From Roseiarcus sp963748545 (GTDB lineage Bacteria; Pseudomonadota; Alphaproteobacteria; Rhizobiales; Beijerinckiaceae): a DNA stretch of 64,000 bases. The stretch spans positions 434,001 through 498,000 of the forward strand of contig CAVVJO010000035.1 in NCBI GenBank assembly GCA_963748545.1, read 5' to 3'. Shown here piece by piece: positions 17,019 through 26,664 of this stretch (positions within the stretch are counted from its first letter, which is position 1; the number at the start of each line of letters is the position of its first letter). The position numbers and the translations under genes are program-made. Under the pieces are notes generated by a model that was not told the origin of the DNA, searched no databases, and saw only the letters and a list, made by a program, of their open reading frames with translations.

Positions 17019-17777
17019 ATGACGTCCGGTTCCGTCTGCGACAGCCCGCTTGCCGAGCGCTTCGTCACCTCGCCGAATTATGGCGAGCGGCGCGGCGCGC
17101 GGCAGCCGAACGCCCTCATCCTCCATTATACCGGCATGCCCACGGCGGAGGCGGCGCTGGCGCTGCTGACCGATCCGGCGTCGGAAGTCTCGTGCCATTA
17201 TTTCGTGTTCGAGGACGGGCGGATCGCCCAGCTCGTGCCGGAAGGCGCGCGCGCATGGCACGCCGGCCAAGGCCATTGGAAAGGCGAAAGCGACCTCAAC
17301 TCGGCCTCGATCGGGATCGAGATCGCCAATCCCGGCCATGACGGCGGCCTGCCGCCCTTTCCCGACCGGCAGATCGCGGCAACCCTCGCGCTCTGCCGCG
17401 ACCTTTGCTCCCGCTGGCCAATCGCCCCCGAGCGCGTGCTCGCCCATTCCGACATCGCGCCCCATCGCAAGCGCGATCCGGGCGAGGCCTTTCCCTGGCG
17501 GCGCTTGCACGAGGGCGGCGTCGGCCACTGGGTCGAGCCCGCGCCCATTTCCGGCGGCCCGCTGTTTCGCCACGAGGAGGAGGGCCCGCCGGTGCGGGCG
17601 CTTCAGGCGTTGCTCGCGCTCTACGGCTATGGGCTGGACCTGACCGGCGTCTGCGACCGGCGCACGCGCGCCGTGGTCGCGGCGTTCCAGCGCCACTTCC
17701 GGCCGGAGCGCGTCGACGGCGAAGCGGACGCGTCTACGGTGGCGACGCTCAAGGCGCTGATCGAGGGGCTGAAATAG
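17019..17777 (+). CDS. N-acetylmuramoyl-L-alanine amidase (AmiD/AmpD-type) with peptidoglycan-binding domain
   Basis: Zinc amidase that cleaves the lactyl-Ala bond of peptidoglycan or anhydromuropeptides. 252 residues. The amidase_2 domain shows the zinc ligands in ILHYTGMPTAE and AHSDIAPHRKRDPGEAFPW, with the family Glu in SASIGIEIANPGHDG. A C-terminal peptidoglycan-binding repeat (VRALQALLALYGYGLDLTGV, TRAVVAAFQRHFRPE) follows. No signal peptide is visible, so a cytoplasmic recycling role (AmpD-like) or atypical export are both possible. ATG 17019 was picked because it leads straight into the LAERFVTSPNYGER start of the domain. Confidence 0.92.
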   Translation: MTSGSVCDSPLAERFVTSPNYGERRGARQPNALILHYTGMPTAEAALALLTDPASEVSCHYFVFEDGRIAQLVPEGARAWHAGQGHWKGESDLNSASIGIEIANPGHDGGLPPFPDRQIAATLALCRDLCSRWPIAPERVLAHSDIAPHRKRDPGEAFPWRRLHEGGVGHWVEPAPISGGPLFRHEEEGPPVRALQALLALYGYGLDLTGVCDRRTRAVVAAFQRHFRPERVDGEADASTVATLKALIEGLK

Positions 17778-17840
17778 AGGGCGCCGGATGCGACAGCGCC
17801 GGCACGACGCGGCGGGGGCCGTTCTTGTTGAAAAAAGCTG

Positions 17841-18152
17841 CTATCGGGCCGCCGTCTCGGCGATGACCGTGAGCGGCACGACCTCCAAGGTTCCGCCGGA
17901 AACCCGCTTGGATTCGCTGGTGTAGCGTCCAAAAAAAGCACGCTCCTGAAGCGTCCTGGCGGCGTCTTCATCCATCGTTGTGGCGATGTGATAATAGTCC
18001 TCGGAGGGTCCGCTCGCTTTCATGCAGAGATACCCGATCCGGCCTTTCAGCGACGGATCGCCCTCGAGCGCGGCGATAAATCGCTTGATCTCCTCATGCC
18101 AGTCGTCCTCGGAGCCGTCCTTAAATCGATATTTGATGAGAAAGCGCTTCAT
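17841..18152 (-). CDS. Small conserved hypothetical protein, possible ferredoxin-fold (ABM-like)
   Basis: 103 residues, MKRFLIKYRFKDGSEDDWHE through VVPLTVIAETAAR. The alternation of a short strand, a helix beginning DWHEEIKRFIAALEGDP and a strand GRIGYLCMKASG suggests a dimeric alpha+beta barrel such as the antibiotic-biosynthesis-monooxygenase-like fold. No catalytic residues can be named. It is downstream of glnE on the same strand, but a strong terminator at 18210-18236 separates them, so it probably has its own promoter. Confidence 0.55.
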   Translation of the reverse strand: MKRFLIKYRFKDGSEDDWHEEIKRFIAALEGDPSLKGRIGYLCMKASGPSEDYYHIATTMDEDAARTLQERAFFGRYTSESKRVSGGTLEVVPLTVIAETAAR

Positions 18153-18209
18153 CGTTCCCTCCGCTGATCGCCGCGCCGGTTGTTCGGTTTCGCATGCGCA
18201 TGAACGCCC

Positions 18210-18236
18210 AACAAAACGGCCGCCCCAAGGCGGCCT
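18210..18236 (-). terminator. Rho-independent terminator after glnE
   Basis: On the minus strand the stem GGCCGCC-TTGG-GGCGGCC is followed by GTTTTGTT. The stem is seven GC pairs. It lies 55 bp after the glnE stop. Confidence 0.75.
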
Positions 18237-18290
18237 CGACGACCTTGGGGTCGCCGATGATAGCCGCCGCCGGCGCGGACGACCGATCGT

Positions 18291-21236
18291 TCAGCTGCGC
18301 ACGACCGCCTCGTAGGCCTCGCGCACGCGTTTGCGCGCCTCGTCGAGCGCGGCGACGAAGGTCTCGAAATCGGGGAAGCCGGCAGAGGCGGCGATGCGGA
18401 GCTTGACCCCCGAGGCTGCGGTCTTCGGGTCGAACGGCCCGGATATGGCGAGCCGCATGAACTGGGTGGCGTCGGTATAGAGGCGGTGCGCCTCGATCAG
18501 CGTCTCGACATGACGCGCTTCGATGAGCCCGGCCCGGCCCGCCTTGTCGATGGCGTGGCGGGTCGAGACGTCGAGAATCTCCGGCTTCGCGTGGGCGTAG
18601 GCGAGCATCAGATCTTGGGCGACGAACTCGATGTCCATCAGGCCGCCCCGGACGAGCTTCAAATCCCAGTGGTCGCGGTCGCCCTTCTCCTTGGCGATCA
18701 GCGCGCGCATCTTCGCCACCTCGCGCGCAACCGCGCCGGGATCGCGCTTGCGCGTCAGCGTCTCGCGGATTGCGTGCGCAATGTCGGCCGCGAGGCTGGC
18801 GTCCCCGGCGATCACGCGAGCCCGGGTCAGCGCCATGTGCTCCCAAGTCTCGGCCTGGTCGCGCTGGTAGAGGGCGAAGGCCGAGAACTGGGTGGCGAGC
18901 GGCCCCTTGTTGCCCGAGGGCCTGAGCCGCATGTCCACCTCGTAGAGCGTCCCGCGCCGGGTCGGAGCGGTCAGCGCCGCGAGCAGGCGCTGGGTGAAGC
19001 GCGAATAATAGACGGACGCGCCGAGCGGCTTGGCGCCGTCCGAGTCGCCGGCGTCGGCGGGGAAGTCGTAGATCAGGATCAGGTCGAGGTCGGACGCCGC
19101 CGTCATCTCGCGCGAGCCGAGCTTGCCCATCGCCACCACCGCGACGCGCCCGCCGCGCACGAGCCCATGGTCGGCGGCGAAGGCGGCCTCGACCCGCTTC
19201 AGCATCGCCCCGACCAGAGCCTGCGCCAGCGCGCTATAGGCCTGTCCGGCGCGATCGGGATCGAGCCGGCCGGAGAGGAGATGAAGGCCGATCAGGAACA
19301 TCTCCTCGGCGGCGAAGTCGCGCGCGCGGTCGAGCGCATCCTCGAAGCTGCGCGCCTGATCGACGTAAGTCGAGGCGCGCAGACAGGTCGCTTCTTCGTG
19401 AAAACTGTCCTCGAAATCGGGCGTCCGATCGGGGTCGATCGCCGCATCCAGCACATGCGGGCGGGTCGCGATCACCTGCGCGAGGCGCGGCGCGGAGCCC
19501 AGCACGTCGCCGAACAGTTCGCGCACCTTGTCGTTCGAGCGCAGGATCGACAGGAGCTCGACCGAGGCGTTCATATGCGCCATGGCGCCGTCGAAGGCGG
19601 CGAGCGCCGCGTCGGGGTCGCCCGAGCCGGCGAAGGCTTCCAACAGCGCCGGGGTCAATTCCGTCAGGACCTCGCGGGCGCGCGGGCTCTGCACCGCCGC
19701 CCGGCGCCCGAAATGCCAGCCGCGGATCGTCTCGGCCGCCGCGTGCGGGCGCTGAAAGCCGAGGCGGCCGAGCGTCGCCAGCGTCTCCGGATCATCCGCG
19801 ACGCCGGTGAAGACGAGACTGCCGACGGCGGCGCTCAGCGTCGGGGCGTTCTCGAACAGGCGCGCATAGTGCTTCTCGACCTGGGTCAGATGGAAGGTCA
19901 GGTCCCTCGCGAAGGTTTCGAGCCGGCTATAGCCGCAGAATTTGGCGAAGCGGGCGAGGTCTTCGCGCTCGAACGGCAGACGCTGGGTCTGCTCGTCGGC
20001 GACCATCTGCAGCCGGTGCTCGACCTTGCGCAAAAGGAAATAGGCGGCGGTGAGGTCCTTCACCGCCTCGGCCGTCACCCATCCCTCGTCGGAAAGTTCG
20101 GCCAGCATGTCGAGGGTGCGCGAGCCGCGCATCCTTGGCCGGCGGCCGCCGAAAATGAGCTGCTGCGTCTGGACGAAGAACTCGACCTCGCGGATGCCGC
20201 CGCGCCCGAGCTTGACGTCGTGGCCCGCGACCACAACCCGCTCGTGCCCGCGCACCGCGTGAATTTGGCGCTTCATCGCGTGGATGTCGGCAATGGCGGC
20301 GAAGTCGAAATACTTGCGCCAGATGAAGGGCGCGAGGTCGGCGAGAAAGCGCCGGCCGAGATCGAGGTCCCCGGCCGCCGGACGCGCCTTGATCATCGCC
20401 GCGCGCTCCCAGTTTTGCCCGAGCGTCTCGTAATAGGCGTAGGCGCTCAGGGTCGAGAGCGCGACCGGGGTCGAGGCCGGGTCGGGCCTGAGCCGCAGAT
20501 CGACCCGAAGCACATAGCCGTCGGGGGTGCGCTCCTGCAGGAGCCGCGCCAGCGCCTTGGTGATCCGCACGAACAGGGGCGCCGGCGCCGTCCCCTCGGG
20601 AATCGCGGCGGAGGCGGCGTCGTAGAGCACGATCAGGTCGATGTCGCTGGAATAGTTGAGTTCGCGCGCGCCGTGCTTGCCGAGCGCCAGCACGACCAGG
20701 CCGCACGACGCGGCGAGATCGGGCGCGTCGGGGTCGAGCCTGAGCCGGCCGCTCGTGGCGTACTGGCGCAGAAGGAACGCGAGCGCCGCGCCCACGGCGG
20801 CGTCGGCGAAGCGGGTCAGCGCCTCGGTCGTCTCGACCACATCCCAGACTCCGCCGATATCGGCGAGCGCGATCAGCAGAGCGGATTCGCGCTTGGCGAT
20901 CCGGAGCGCGCGCATCAGCGCCGCCTCATCCTCGTCGCGTCGGGCGCCGAGGCTCGCCAGAAGCGCGTCGAGCGCCTGTTCCGGCGGCCCCGAGAGCAGG
21001 CGCGCGAGCCGGGCCGGATCCTCGGTCGCGAGAGTCCACAGATAGGGCGAATGCTCGGCGAGGCCGAGAAGGAGATCGCGCGTCTTGCCTGCGGCGAGGA
21101 GCGGCGCAAGGGCCTCGGCGCCGGGCTCGGCGATCAGCGCCTCGAGCTGGCGGCGCGCCGCGGCGGGCGCGGAAAGACGCGGGGCGGCGCAGATCCTTTC
21201 GATCAGAACGCGCGAATCAGCTGGAGATCGGTTCAT
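18291..21236 (-). CDS. glnE: Bifunctional glutamine synthetase adenylyltransferase/adenylyl-removing enzyme GlnE
   Basis: Adenylylates and de-adenylylates glutamine synthetase in response to PII and glutamine, controlling nitrogen assimilation. 981 residues, the full length for alphaproteobacteria. Two nucleotidyltransferase domains are visible: the N-terminal deadenylylase with LGKHGARELNYSSDIDLIVL (about 186-205) and the C-terminal adenylylase with MGKLGSREMTAASDLDLILI near 710. VDLRLRPDP and VDMRLRPSGNKG are the matching second motifs. The start at 21236 overlaps the histidine kinase end by 20 bp, which suggests translational coupling to an envelope-type two-component system. A terminator follows. 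Confidence 0.96.
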   Translation of the reverse strand: MNRSPADSRVLIERICAAPRLSAPAAARRQLEALIAEPGAEALAPLLAAGKTRDLLLGLAEHSPYLWTLATEDPARLARLLSGPPEQALDALLASLGARRDEDEAALMRALRIAKRESALLIALADIGGVWDVVETTEALTRFADAAVGAALAFLLRQYATSGRLRLDPDAPDLAASCGLVVLALGKHGARELNYSSDIDLIVLYDAASAAIPEGTAPAPLFVRITKALARLLQERTPDGYVLRVDLRLRPDPASTPVALSTLSAYAYYETLGQNWERAAMIKARPAAGDLDLGRRFLADLAPFIWRKYFDFAAIADIHAMKRQIHAVRGHERVVVAGHDVKLGRGGIREVEFFVQTQQLIFGGRRPRMRGSRTLDMLAELSDEGWVTAEAVKDLTAAYFLLRKVEHRLQMVADEQTQRLPFEREDLARFAKFCGYSRLETFARDLTFHLTQVEKHYARLFENAPTLSAAVGSLVFTGVADDPETLATLGRLGFQRPHAAAETIRGWHFGRRAAVQSPRAREVLTELTPALLEAFAGSGDPDAALAAFDGAMAHMNASVELLSILRSNDKVRELFGDVLGSAPRLAQVIATRPHVLDAAIDPDRTPDFEDSFHEEATCLRASTYVDQARSFEDALDRARDFAAEEMFLIGLHLLSGRLDPDRAGQAYSALAQALVGAMLKRVEAAFAADHGLVRGGRVAVVAMGKLGSREMTAASDLDLILIYDFPADAGDSDGAKPLGASVYYSRFTQRLLAALTAPTRRGTLYEVDMRLRPSGNKGPLATQFSAFALYQRDQAETWEHMALTRARVIAGDASLAADIAHAIRETLTRKRDPGAVAREVAKMRALIAKEKGDRDHWDLKLVRGGLMDIEFVAQDLMLAYAHAKPEILDVSTRHAIDKAGRAGLIEARHVETLIEAHRLYTDATQFMRLAISGPFDPKTAASGVKLRIAASAGFPDFETFVAALDEARKRVREAYEAVVRS

Positions 21237-22669
21237 CGACGCCCCCCAGCGCCGGGACAGGCAGGGCGGGGGGCGCCGGCTCCGCGGGCAGGATCACGCG
21301 CACGCGCAAGCCCGGCTCATTGTCCTCGAGCTGGACCCGGCCGCCGTGCATCCGCGCGACCGCGGCGGCGAGCGAAAGGCCGAGCCCCGAACCCGGCCGG
21401 GAACGCGAGCCCTCTAGCCGGACGAAGCGACCGAGCACCCGCTCCCGGTCCTCCGGCGCGATGCCGGGGCCGCGGTCCGCGACGGTCAGCTCGACCCAGT
21501 CGCCTCTCCGGCGCGCAGAGACGACGATTTCGGGCTCCACGCCGGCGGCGTCGCCGTCACTGAGCGCTCCATACTTCAGCGCATTGTCGACCAGATTGGC
21601 CAAGGTCTGGCCGATCAGCTCGCGGTTGCCCCGGACGTAGAGCGGGCCGTCGACGTCGACGTTCAGCGCCAGCCCTTGCTCCTCGGCGAGCGGCTCGTAG
21701 AGCTCGGCCACGGCCTCGGCGGCCTCGCCGAGATCGAATGCGGTCTGGCCGTCGACGCCGCCGCCGGCCTCGGCGCGGGCGATCAAGAGCAGCGCATTGA
21801 AGATCCGGATCAGCGCGTCGGACTCCTCGATCGTCTTTTCGAGCGCGATCCGGTAGGCGGCGGCGTCGTCGCCGAAGGCCAGCGCCGCCTCGGCGTGGTT
21901 GCGCAGGCGGGTGAGCGGCGTGCGCAGATCGTGGGCGATGTTGTCGCTGACCTCGCGCAGGCCCTGCATCAGCACGCCGATGCGCTTGAGCATCCCGTTG
22001 AGACTCTCGGCCAGGCGGTCCAGTTCGTCCCCTGAGCCTGAAACCGGCAAACGGCCGGTCAGGTCGCCCGCCATGATGCCGTGCGCCGAGGTGTTGATGT
22101 CGTCGATGCGTTTGAGCACGTTGCGGGCGACGAACAGCGCTCCCACCGCGGCGAGCGCGGCGAAGAACACCAGCGACATCGCGAGCGCGCGCACGAGAAC
22201 CCCCTCGATCCGGGCGCGGTCGCCAAGATCATGGCCGACCAGCAGCAGGAACCCAGGCGGCAGCTTGTAGATGCGGACGAGCGCCTGACGGACGCGGTCG
22301 CCCGGGCCGTTGGTCCTGTAGTCGACGACGATGAAACCGTGCCGCTCCAGGACCTCGAGCGGAATCTGCTCGACGTTGCCGGCGAGCAACTCGCCGGCGG
22401 GATCGGTCAGGAGATAGAGGGAAGCGCCCGGCTGGCGCTTGCGCGCTTCGATCGAGGAATAGAGGCCGACGAGGCCGTCGTGATTGTAGGCGTCCGTCAG
22501 GCCTTTGGCTTCGGCGTCGATCGTGCGGGCGATCTCCTCGTCGACCACCGAGACGACCTGCCACGCGATCACCGTCGAGCACGACGCCGGCGCCGACCGC
22601 GCTGACCGCCAGAATCGCCAGCGCAAGACGAAACGCCGTGGCTCGAAAGAGCTTAGCGAGCGCCGTCAC
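21217..22669 (-). CDS. Two-component sensor histidine kinase, one-base frameshift near 22578
   Basis: Membrane-bound kinase of the OmpR-partner type. The N-terminal membrane helix FRATAFRLALAILAVSAVGA is in one frame and the rest in another; a single extra base at about 22575-22582 accounts for it and gives 483 residues. Then follow a periplasmic sensor region, a second membrane helix (ALAMSLVFFAALAAVGALFV), a HAMP domain, the phospho-acceptor NIAHDLRTPLTRLRNHAE, and the ATPase N box LVDNALKYGA, GPGIAPEDRERV and GSGLGLSLAAAVARMHGG. It overlaps the response regulator by 17 bp. Its signal is unknown; the linked DegP suggests envelope stress. Confidence 0.9.
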
Positions 22670-23335
22670 GGATCATGTATCCGGCGCCGCGAACCGTATT
22701 GAGCAGCGGCGCATCGAAGTCCCGGTCGATCTTGGCCCTGAGCCGCGACACATGGACGTCGATCACGTTGGTCTGGGGGTCGAAGTGATAGTCCCAGACA
22801 TGCTCCAGAAGCATGGTGCGGGTCACGACCTTGCCCGCGTTCTGCATCAGATATTCGAGCAGGCGGAATTCGCGCGGCTGCAGCACGATCTCCTCGCCGC
22901 GGCGGGTCACCTTGTGGGAGAGCCGGTCGAGCACCAGGTCGCCCACGCGATATATTGTCTCCTCGGGGCCCCCGCCGGCCGGCGGCGCGCCAGCGTCTCG
23001 ACCCGGGCGAGCAGTTCGGAGAAGGCGTAGGGCTTGGCGAGATAGTCGTCGCCGCCCGCCCGGAGGCCTTTGACCCGGTCGTCGACCTGGCCGAGCGCAG
23101 AGAGGATGAGAACCGGGGTTTCGTTCTTCTGGCCGCGCAAGGCGCCGATCAGCGTCAGCCCGTCCATCTTCGGCAGCATCCGGTCGACGATGGCGACGTC
23201 GTAACCGCCTTCCAGCGCCATGTCATAACCGCTGACGCCGTCGTACGCGGCGTCGACCATGTGGCCGGCCTCCCGAAACGCTTTCTGAACATAAGCGGCG
23301 GCGTCGCGGTCGTCTTCGATAATCAGGATTCGCAT
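22653..23335 (-). CDS. OmpR-family response regulator, one-base frameshift near 22970
   Basis: DNA-binding partner of the adjacent kinase. The receiver domain begins MRILIIEDDRDAAAYVQKAF, with the phosphorylation site in VAIVDRMLPKMDGL and the conserved Lys in YLAKPYAFSELLARVE. The winged-helix output domain (LQPREFRLLEYLMQNAGKVV and DPQTNVIDVHVSRLRAKIDR) is in a second frame. Adding one base to the CCCCC run at 22969-22973 (plus strand) joins RRPAGGPEETIYRVGDLVL and gives 227 residues. It starts at 23335, only about 30 bp downstream of the degP terminator hairpin. Confidence 0.91.
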
Positions 23336-23368
23336 GACCCGCTATATATCAACACTGCGCCGTTTGGC

Positions 23369-23423
23369 CAAAAAACGGGAACGGCGGCAGGTCCCTGGGG
23401 GGCTTTATGGGACCTGCCGCCGC
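23369..23423 (-). terminator. Rho-independent terminator after degP
   Basis: A 14-bp perfect stem (CGGCGGCAGGTCCC, 23382-23395, with GGGACCTGCCGCCG, 23409-23422) lies downstream of degP. On the minus strand it is followed, after CGTTCCCG-type bases, by six T (23370-23375). It separates degP from the two-component genes, at least partly. Confidence 0.7.
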
Positions 23424-23569
23424 CTTGCCGGCGTCGCGCGGGCGGGGATTTGTGCGACCGCCGACTGAACGAAAGAGCGCGCTTCGCGCTGGGCCGGGGA
23501 CATGCCCATGAAAGCCCTTCCGTCCATTTGTTGCTGGCGAGCCGCTTTCCTCAGCGGCGCGCCAGAACG

Positions 23570-25057
23570 CTAAGACGCTTGCGTCGGGAGGGCTAGAAAT
23601 CGCTCACCCTCGTCGGACTGCACGCGAAACAGCACGCTTTTCTTTCCGCCGCTCTTGGCGGCGTCGATTTCGTCGGCCACCTGAGACGGGCGGCTGACCG
23701 CCTTGCCGCCGACCTCGAGGATCACATCGCCGCGGCGGAGGCCTTCGTCCGCCGCCGGACTGTCAGGTTCGACCTCAGTCACCATGACGCCGTCGTCGCC
23801 GCGGTTCGGACTGAGAGTTAACCCAAGTTTGGCGAGTTCGTTCCCATCGCTTGCCTGCGCCGGTTCGACGTTCCCTTGCTTGTCGACCGGCGCCGCCGCG
23901 ACCGTCACATCGAAACTCATCGGCGCGCCATTGCGAATGAGCGCCAGGGCGATCGTCTTGTGCGGACCGATCGCCGCGATTCGCCGGGCGAGTTCGTGCG
24001 GGTCGGCGACGGTCTCACCGTCCACCGCCGTGACCACGTCGCCGCTCTTGACCCCAGCCGTAGCGGCGGGGGAGTTTTTCTCGACCTCGGCGACCAGCGC
24101 CCCGCCCGCGCTCTTCAAGCCGAGGCTGTCGGCAATGTCCTGCGACACCGACTGAATCTGCACCCCGACCCAGCCGCGCGTGACGACGCCGCTCGTACGG
24201 AGCTGGTCGACGACATTCTTGACCACGTCGCTCGCGATGGCGAATCCGATGCCGACGCTGCCGCCCGACGGCGAGAAAATCGCCGTGTTGACGCCGACCA
24301 CTTCGCCCTGGGCGTTAAAAGTGGGGCCGCCGGAATTGCCATGATTCACCGGGGCGTCGATCTGCAGGAAATCGTCATAAGGGCCGGAGCCGATGTCCCG
24401 GCCGCGCGCCGAAACAATCCCTGCCGTAACCGTTCCGCCAAGGCCAAACGGATTTCCGACGGCGATCACCCAGTCGCCGACCCGCGGCGGCTTGGACGCG
24501 AAAGCGACATAAGCAAAGCCGTCACCCTCGGCCTTCAGGAGCGCGAGGTCGGTCTTTTTGTCGACCCCGATCACCTTGGCCGGCATGGTCTTGCCGCTGG
24601 CCAGCGTGATCGTCACGTCGCTTGCATGGTCGACCACATGATTGTTGGTGACGATGTAGCCGTCTTTAGAAATGAAGAAGCCTGACCCCTGCGCCATGGT
24701 CGCGTGGCGGCGCGGGGCGGCGTCGCCCTCCCCCGGCAAGCCGAAATGACGGAAGAAGCGCTCAAACGGGCTGCCCGGCGGGAAATCGGGAGCGCCGTCG
24801 GAGTCCTGATCGTCCGACTGAGCGCCGTTGACGATCTTCACCTTGACCGACACCACAGCCGGTTCGACCTGGTCGACGATGTCCGCGAAAGACGCAGGGC
24901 CAGAGGACGGCGCGGCCCCCGAGGAGTCCGCCGCGCCGGTCCCGACTGCATACGCCGGGTCGAACGACCTCTCCAGCGCCACGGCGGCGACCGCGGCGCA
25001 AACGCCGGCGCCAAGGAGGGCGCGACGCAAGGAGGAGTTTCGACCGGTGAAACGCAT
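23570..25057 (-). CDS. Periplasmic serine protease/chaperone, Do family (DegP/HtrA-like)
   Basis: Degrades and chaperones misfolded envelope proteins. 495 residues. It has an N-terminal export signal (LRRALLGAGVCAAVAAVAL), a trypsin-like domain with His140 (VTNNHVVDH), Asp170 (KKTDLALLK) and Ser242 (HGNSGGPTFN), and two PDZ domains, the first near 285-380 (GWVGVQIQSV), the second near 405-490. The family Q-linker LGLPGEGDAAP-type loop is present. It is transcribed toward the response regulator and kinase, an order seen in several alphaproteobacteria, so this Do protease is probably under that two-component system. Confidence 0.94.
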   Translation of the reverse strand: MRFTGRNSSLRRALLGAGVCAAVAAVALERSFDPAYAVGTGAADSSGAAPSSGPASFADIVDQVEPAVVSVKVKIVNGAQSDDQDSDGAPDFPPGSPFERFFRHFGLPGEGDAAPRRHATMAQGSGFFISKDGYIVTNNHVVDHASDVTITLASGKTMPAKVIGVDKKTDLALLKAEGDGFAYVAFASKPPRVGDWVIAVGNPFGLGGTVTAGIVSARGRDIGSGPYDDFLQIDAPVNHGNSGGPTFNAQGEVVGVNTAIFSPSGGSVGIGFAIASDVVKNVVDQLRTSGVVTRGWVGVQIQSVSQDIADSLGLKSAGGALVAEVEKNSPAATAGVKSGDVVTAVDGETVADPHELARRIAAIGPHKTIALALIRNGAPMSFDVTVAAAPVDKQGNVEPAQASDGNELAKLGLTLSPNRGDDGVMVTEVEPDSPAADEGLRRGDVILEVGGKAVSRPSQVADEIDAAKSGGKKSVLFRVQSDEGERFLALPTQAS

Positions 25058-25243
25058 CGCTGGGCCTGCATGGACGGCAGCCGGCGGCTACTCGCCACCT
25101 AGTGTCGCGTGCACGCCCTAACCCCAGCATGACTTGCGTATGAAAGCTTGGTAATGTTGACAGAGTCGGAGAAGCGCTGGACGCGAGAGCCGCGCGAGTT
25201 CAAAACTTCCCAATCGTTCACACCCCTGATAGCAGCGCGGACG

Positions 25244-26125
25244 ATGTCTGAGACCGCCACCATGCGCGCAACGCTCGCCGCGACGTTGATCGGGTTTGGC
25301 GCGATCGTCCTGTGGTCGTCGCTTGCGCTCCTGACCGCGCTTTCCGGAGCGGCGCCGCCGTTCGAACTGGCGGCGCTCACCTTTGCGGTCGGGGGTTCAT
25401 GCGGCCTGGTTTATGCGGCGGCGCGCGGGAGGCTTGGCGCGCTCGTCCAGCCGTGGCGCGTTTGGGCGGTCGGGATCGGCGGGCTGTTCGGTTATCACGC
25501 GCTTTATTTCGCCGCGCTTCGCCGCGCTCCGCCCGCCGACGCGAGTCTGATCGCCTATCTCTGGCCGTTGCTGATCGTGCTGTTTTCCGCAGCGTTGCCC
25601 GGTGAGCGGCTCAAGGCCCGGCACGTGATCGGGGCGGCGCTCGGCTTCGCCGGAGCGGCGACGCTCTTTTTGTCCAAAGGCGTGAGCTTCGCCGCGGCCG
25701 GCGGAACGACGCTCGTCGGCTACGGCCTCGCGCTTTGTTGCGCTTTCGTCTGGTCCGGTTATTCCGTGCTTTCGCGCAAGCTCAGGGCCGCGCCGACCGA
25801 GGCGGTCGCCGGCTTCTGCCTGGCGACGGCGGCGCTTGCAGCCCTCTGTCACGTCTTCTTCGAAACAACCGTGTTTCCGGCGACCGCCGGGGAGTGGCTC
25901 GCGATCCTTGGCCTCGGTCTCGGACCGGTTGGTCTAGCGTTCTATGTCTGGGACTACGGAGTGAAGCACGGCGACATTCGTCTCTTGGGCGTCGCGGCCT
26001 ACGCCGCCCCGGTGCTGTCGACGCTGATCCTCGTCGCCGCCGGCGTCGCGCCCGCAACCTCCGCCCTTGCGCTCGCCTGCGCACTGATCGTCGGCGGAGC
26101 GATCGTCGCTTCCTGGAGGGGCTGA
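25244..26125 (+). CDS. DMT-superfamily (EamA) exporter, YddG-like
   Basis: Inner-membrane exporter with ten predicted helices and two EamA repeats, 293 residues. The first repeat begins LIGFGAIVLWSSLALLTALS; the second includes LVGYGLALCCAFVWSGYSVL. ALRRAPPADASLIAYLWPLL is the signature of the aromatic amino-acid exporter YddG subgroup. The start at ATG 25244 is the first with good context; an upstream ATG at 25262 is less likely. Substrate is probably an amino acid or related metabolite. It is divergent from degP. Confidence 0.85.
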   Translation: MSETATMRATLAATLIGFGAIVLWSSLALLTALSGAAPPFELAALTFAVGGSCGLVYAAARGRLGALVQPWRVWAVGIGGLFGYHALYFAALRRAPPADASLIAYLWPLLIVLFSAALPGERLKARHVIGAALGFAGAATLFLSKGVSFAAAGGTTLVGYGLALCCAFVWSGYSVLSRKLRAAPTEAVAGFCLATAALAALCHVFFETTVFPATAGEWLAILGLGLGPVGLAFYVWDYGVKHGDIRLLGVAAYAAPVLSTLILVAAGVAPATSALALACALIVGGAIVASWRG

Positions 26126-26158
26126 GCGGCGGCGATCCGCATTCTCACCGCCCGACGT

Positions 26159-26184
26159 CAAAAAGCCGACCCAACGGGCCGGCT
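26159..26184 (-). terminator. Rho-independent terminator after rpmF
   Basis: Minus-strand stem AGCCGGCCC-GTT-GGGTCGGCT (nine pairs with one G-U) followed by five T. It lies 26 bp after the rpmF stop and can also act as a bidirectional end for the DMT gene. Confidence 0.85.
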
Positions 26185-26210
26185 GCTTGATGCGTCAGAA
26201 AAAGGAAAGG

Positions 26211-26405
26211 TCAGGCGTCCGCCGTCGCGCCCTTCGGCTTGAGCACCTGACGGCCGCGATACATGCCGCTCTTCAGGTCGATGTGGTGCGGGCGGCGCAG
26301 TTCGCCCGAGTCCTTGTCCTCGACATAGGCCGGCGCCTTGATCGCGTCGGCCGAACGGCGCATGCCGCGGCGGGAAGGCGAGGTTTTGCGTCTCGGAACG
26401 GCCAT
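26211..26405 (-). CDS. rpmF: 50S ribosomal protein L32
   Basis: 64-residue ribosomal protein of the large subunit. MAVPRRKTSPSRRGMRRSAD is the classical L32 start, followed by the alphaproteobacterial form KAPAYVEDKDSGELRRPHHI and DLKSGMYRGRQVL. It lacks the zinc-binding Cys quartet of some bacteria. ATG 26405 begins the conserved sequence; the frame is open further upstream without matching. It is monocistronic with a terminator. Confidence 0.97.
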   Translation of the reverse strand: MAVPRRKTSPSRRGMRRSADAIKAPAYVEDKDSGELRRPHHIDLKSGMYRGRQVLKPKGATADA

Positions 26406-26664
26406 GGGTACAACTCCAAAAAAAGCGCGCGCAAACGTGTCCTCGCGCGCGGGGAAAACAGGAAGGCGCGCTCTTACACGCAAAAGCGCCCGAGCGCCAG
26501 CCCCGTTCTTTGACAAACGCAGCGGCGCCTTGTCCTTAAGGAGCGGCGGCGCAGGCTGAGCGTCGCGAAGGAAGCGCGGGGGGTTGCGACGGGGCGCCTA
26601 CGGGACGGCTCTTCGGGACGACCGCTCCCGCGGACTCCTCATCTCAAGGACGAGGTCGTGGCGG

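Noticed and set aside
18486..21563. Very long open frame of over 1000 codons on the plus strand
   Set aside because: It is antisense to glnE. Codon-position bias of a GC-rich gene keeps the opposite frame open; the product is Arg/Glu/Gly-rich with no family features.
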